DNA of 5,209 nt. Origin: Bacteroidota bacterium. Lineage in GTDB: Bacteria; Bacteroidota; Ignavibacteria; UBA10030; SZUA-254. The notes under the pieces were generated by a model that worked only from the letters and a program-made list of their open reading frames with translations, was not told the DNA's origin and ran no database searches. The stretch is from the NCBI GenBank assembly GCA_004322375.1, contig SCUC01000254.1, forward strand, positions 1-5,209. Direction: 5' to 3'. Shown piece by piece: positions 5,115-5,209 of this stretch. The position numbers and the translations under genes are program-made. Numbering within the stretch: the stretch's first letter is position 1; the number at the start of each line of letters is the position of its first letter.

Positions 5115-5209
5115 TTAGTTTGTCGGTACGGTAAGCTGAACATTACCTTGAATGATGGCAAAAGGAATCAGGCTCTTCGATTGTCCTATTCCGGGAGCGT
5201 CAATATGAA
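5115..5209 (-). CDS. 3' end of an unrecognised gene (C-terminal 30 residues only)
   Basis: An open frame enters from the right edge of the window on the minus strand and stops at TAA (5115-5117). The visible C-terminus reads HIDAPGIG, then QSKSLIPFAIIQGNVQLTVPTN. It is not a recognisable type IX sorting domain or barrel end. The alternation of hydrophobic and polar residues in the last 15 positions suggests a beta strand, as in an extracellular or Ig-like domain, but this is a guess. The case for it being real is its position: the same strand as the barrel gene, and 50 bp upstream of it with room for a ribosome binding site, which is normal operon spacing. The other two minus-strand frames were not examined in detail. 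Confidence 0.5.
   Translation of the reverse strand, partial: HIDAPGIGQSKSLIPFAIIQGNVQLTVPTN

Overview
The window carries three complete genes and the tail of a fourth, all on the minus strand. In transcription order (high to low coordinates) they are: the last 30 codons of an unrecognised gene (5115-5209); a PorV/PorQ-family outer-membrane beta-barrel gene (4048-5064); gltX, glutamyl-tRNA synthetase (2113-3660); and glnS, glutaminyl-tRNA synthetase (77-1771). I see no plausible plus-strand gene and no RNA gene that I can name. The PorV/PorQ-type barrel, the presence of a bacterial GlnRS, moderately AT-rich DNA and repeat-rich intergenic spacers fit a member of the Bacteroidota/Chlorobiota/Ignavibacteriota group. 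An Ignavibacteria-like organism is my best guess, but it is inferred only from family resemblance.

The partial upstream gene and the barrel gene are 50 bp apart and are probably co-transcribed. After the barrel gene comes a 387-bp gap. It holds a 67-bp palindromic repeat-like element (3930-3996), a strong intrinsic terminator (3786-3840), a candidate promoter for gltX (about 3767-3791), a second short terminator-like hairpin inside the presumed gltX leader (3711-3737), and a hairpin abutting the gltX ribosome binding site (3670-3689). Between gltX and glnS lies a 341-bp spacer dominated by a 100-bp REP/MITE-like palindromic element (1912-2011), flanked by further TGTCATTC-type ends. glnS has no visible Shine-Dalgarno sequence and may be read from its own promoter just upstream.

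gltX and glnS charge tRNA-Glu and tRNA-Gln, so the window encodes the direct route to both aminoacyl-tRNAs. The barrel gene belongs to outer-membrane biology and is unrelated in function.

The most notable observation is inside gltX. The catalytic domain is interrupted, in frame, by about 29 extra residues, most of which are encoded by nine degenerate copies of a 7-bp unit (consensus CAGGNTN, 3367-3429). Three 7-bp units make one 21-bp period, so the protein shows a heptapeptide repeat. This looks like a non-coding-type repeat that entered an essential gene without destroying it.
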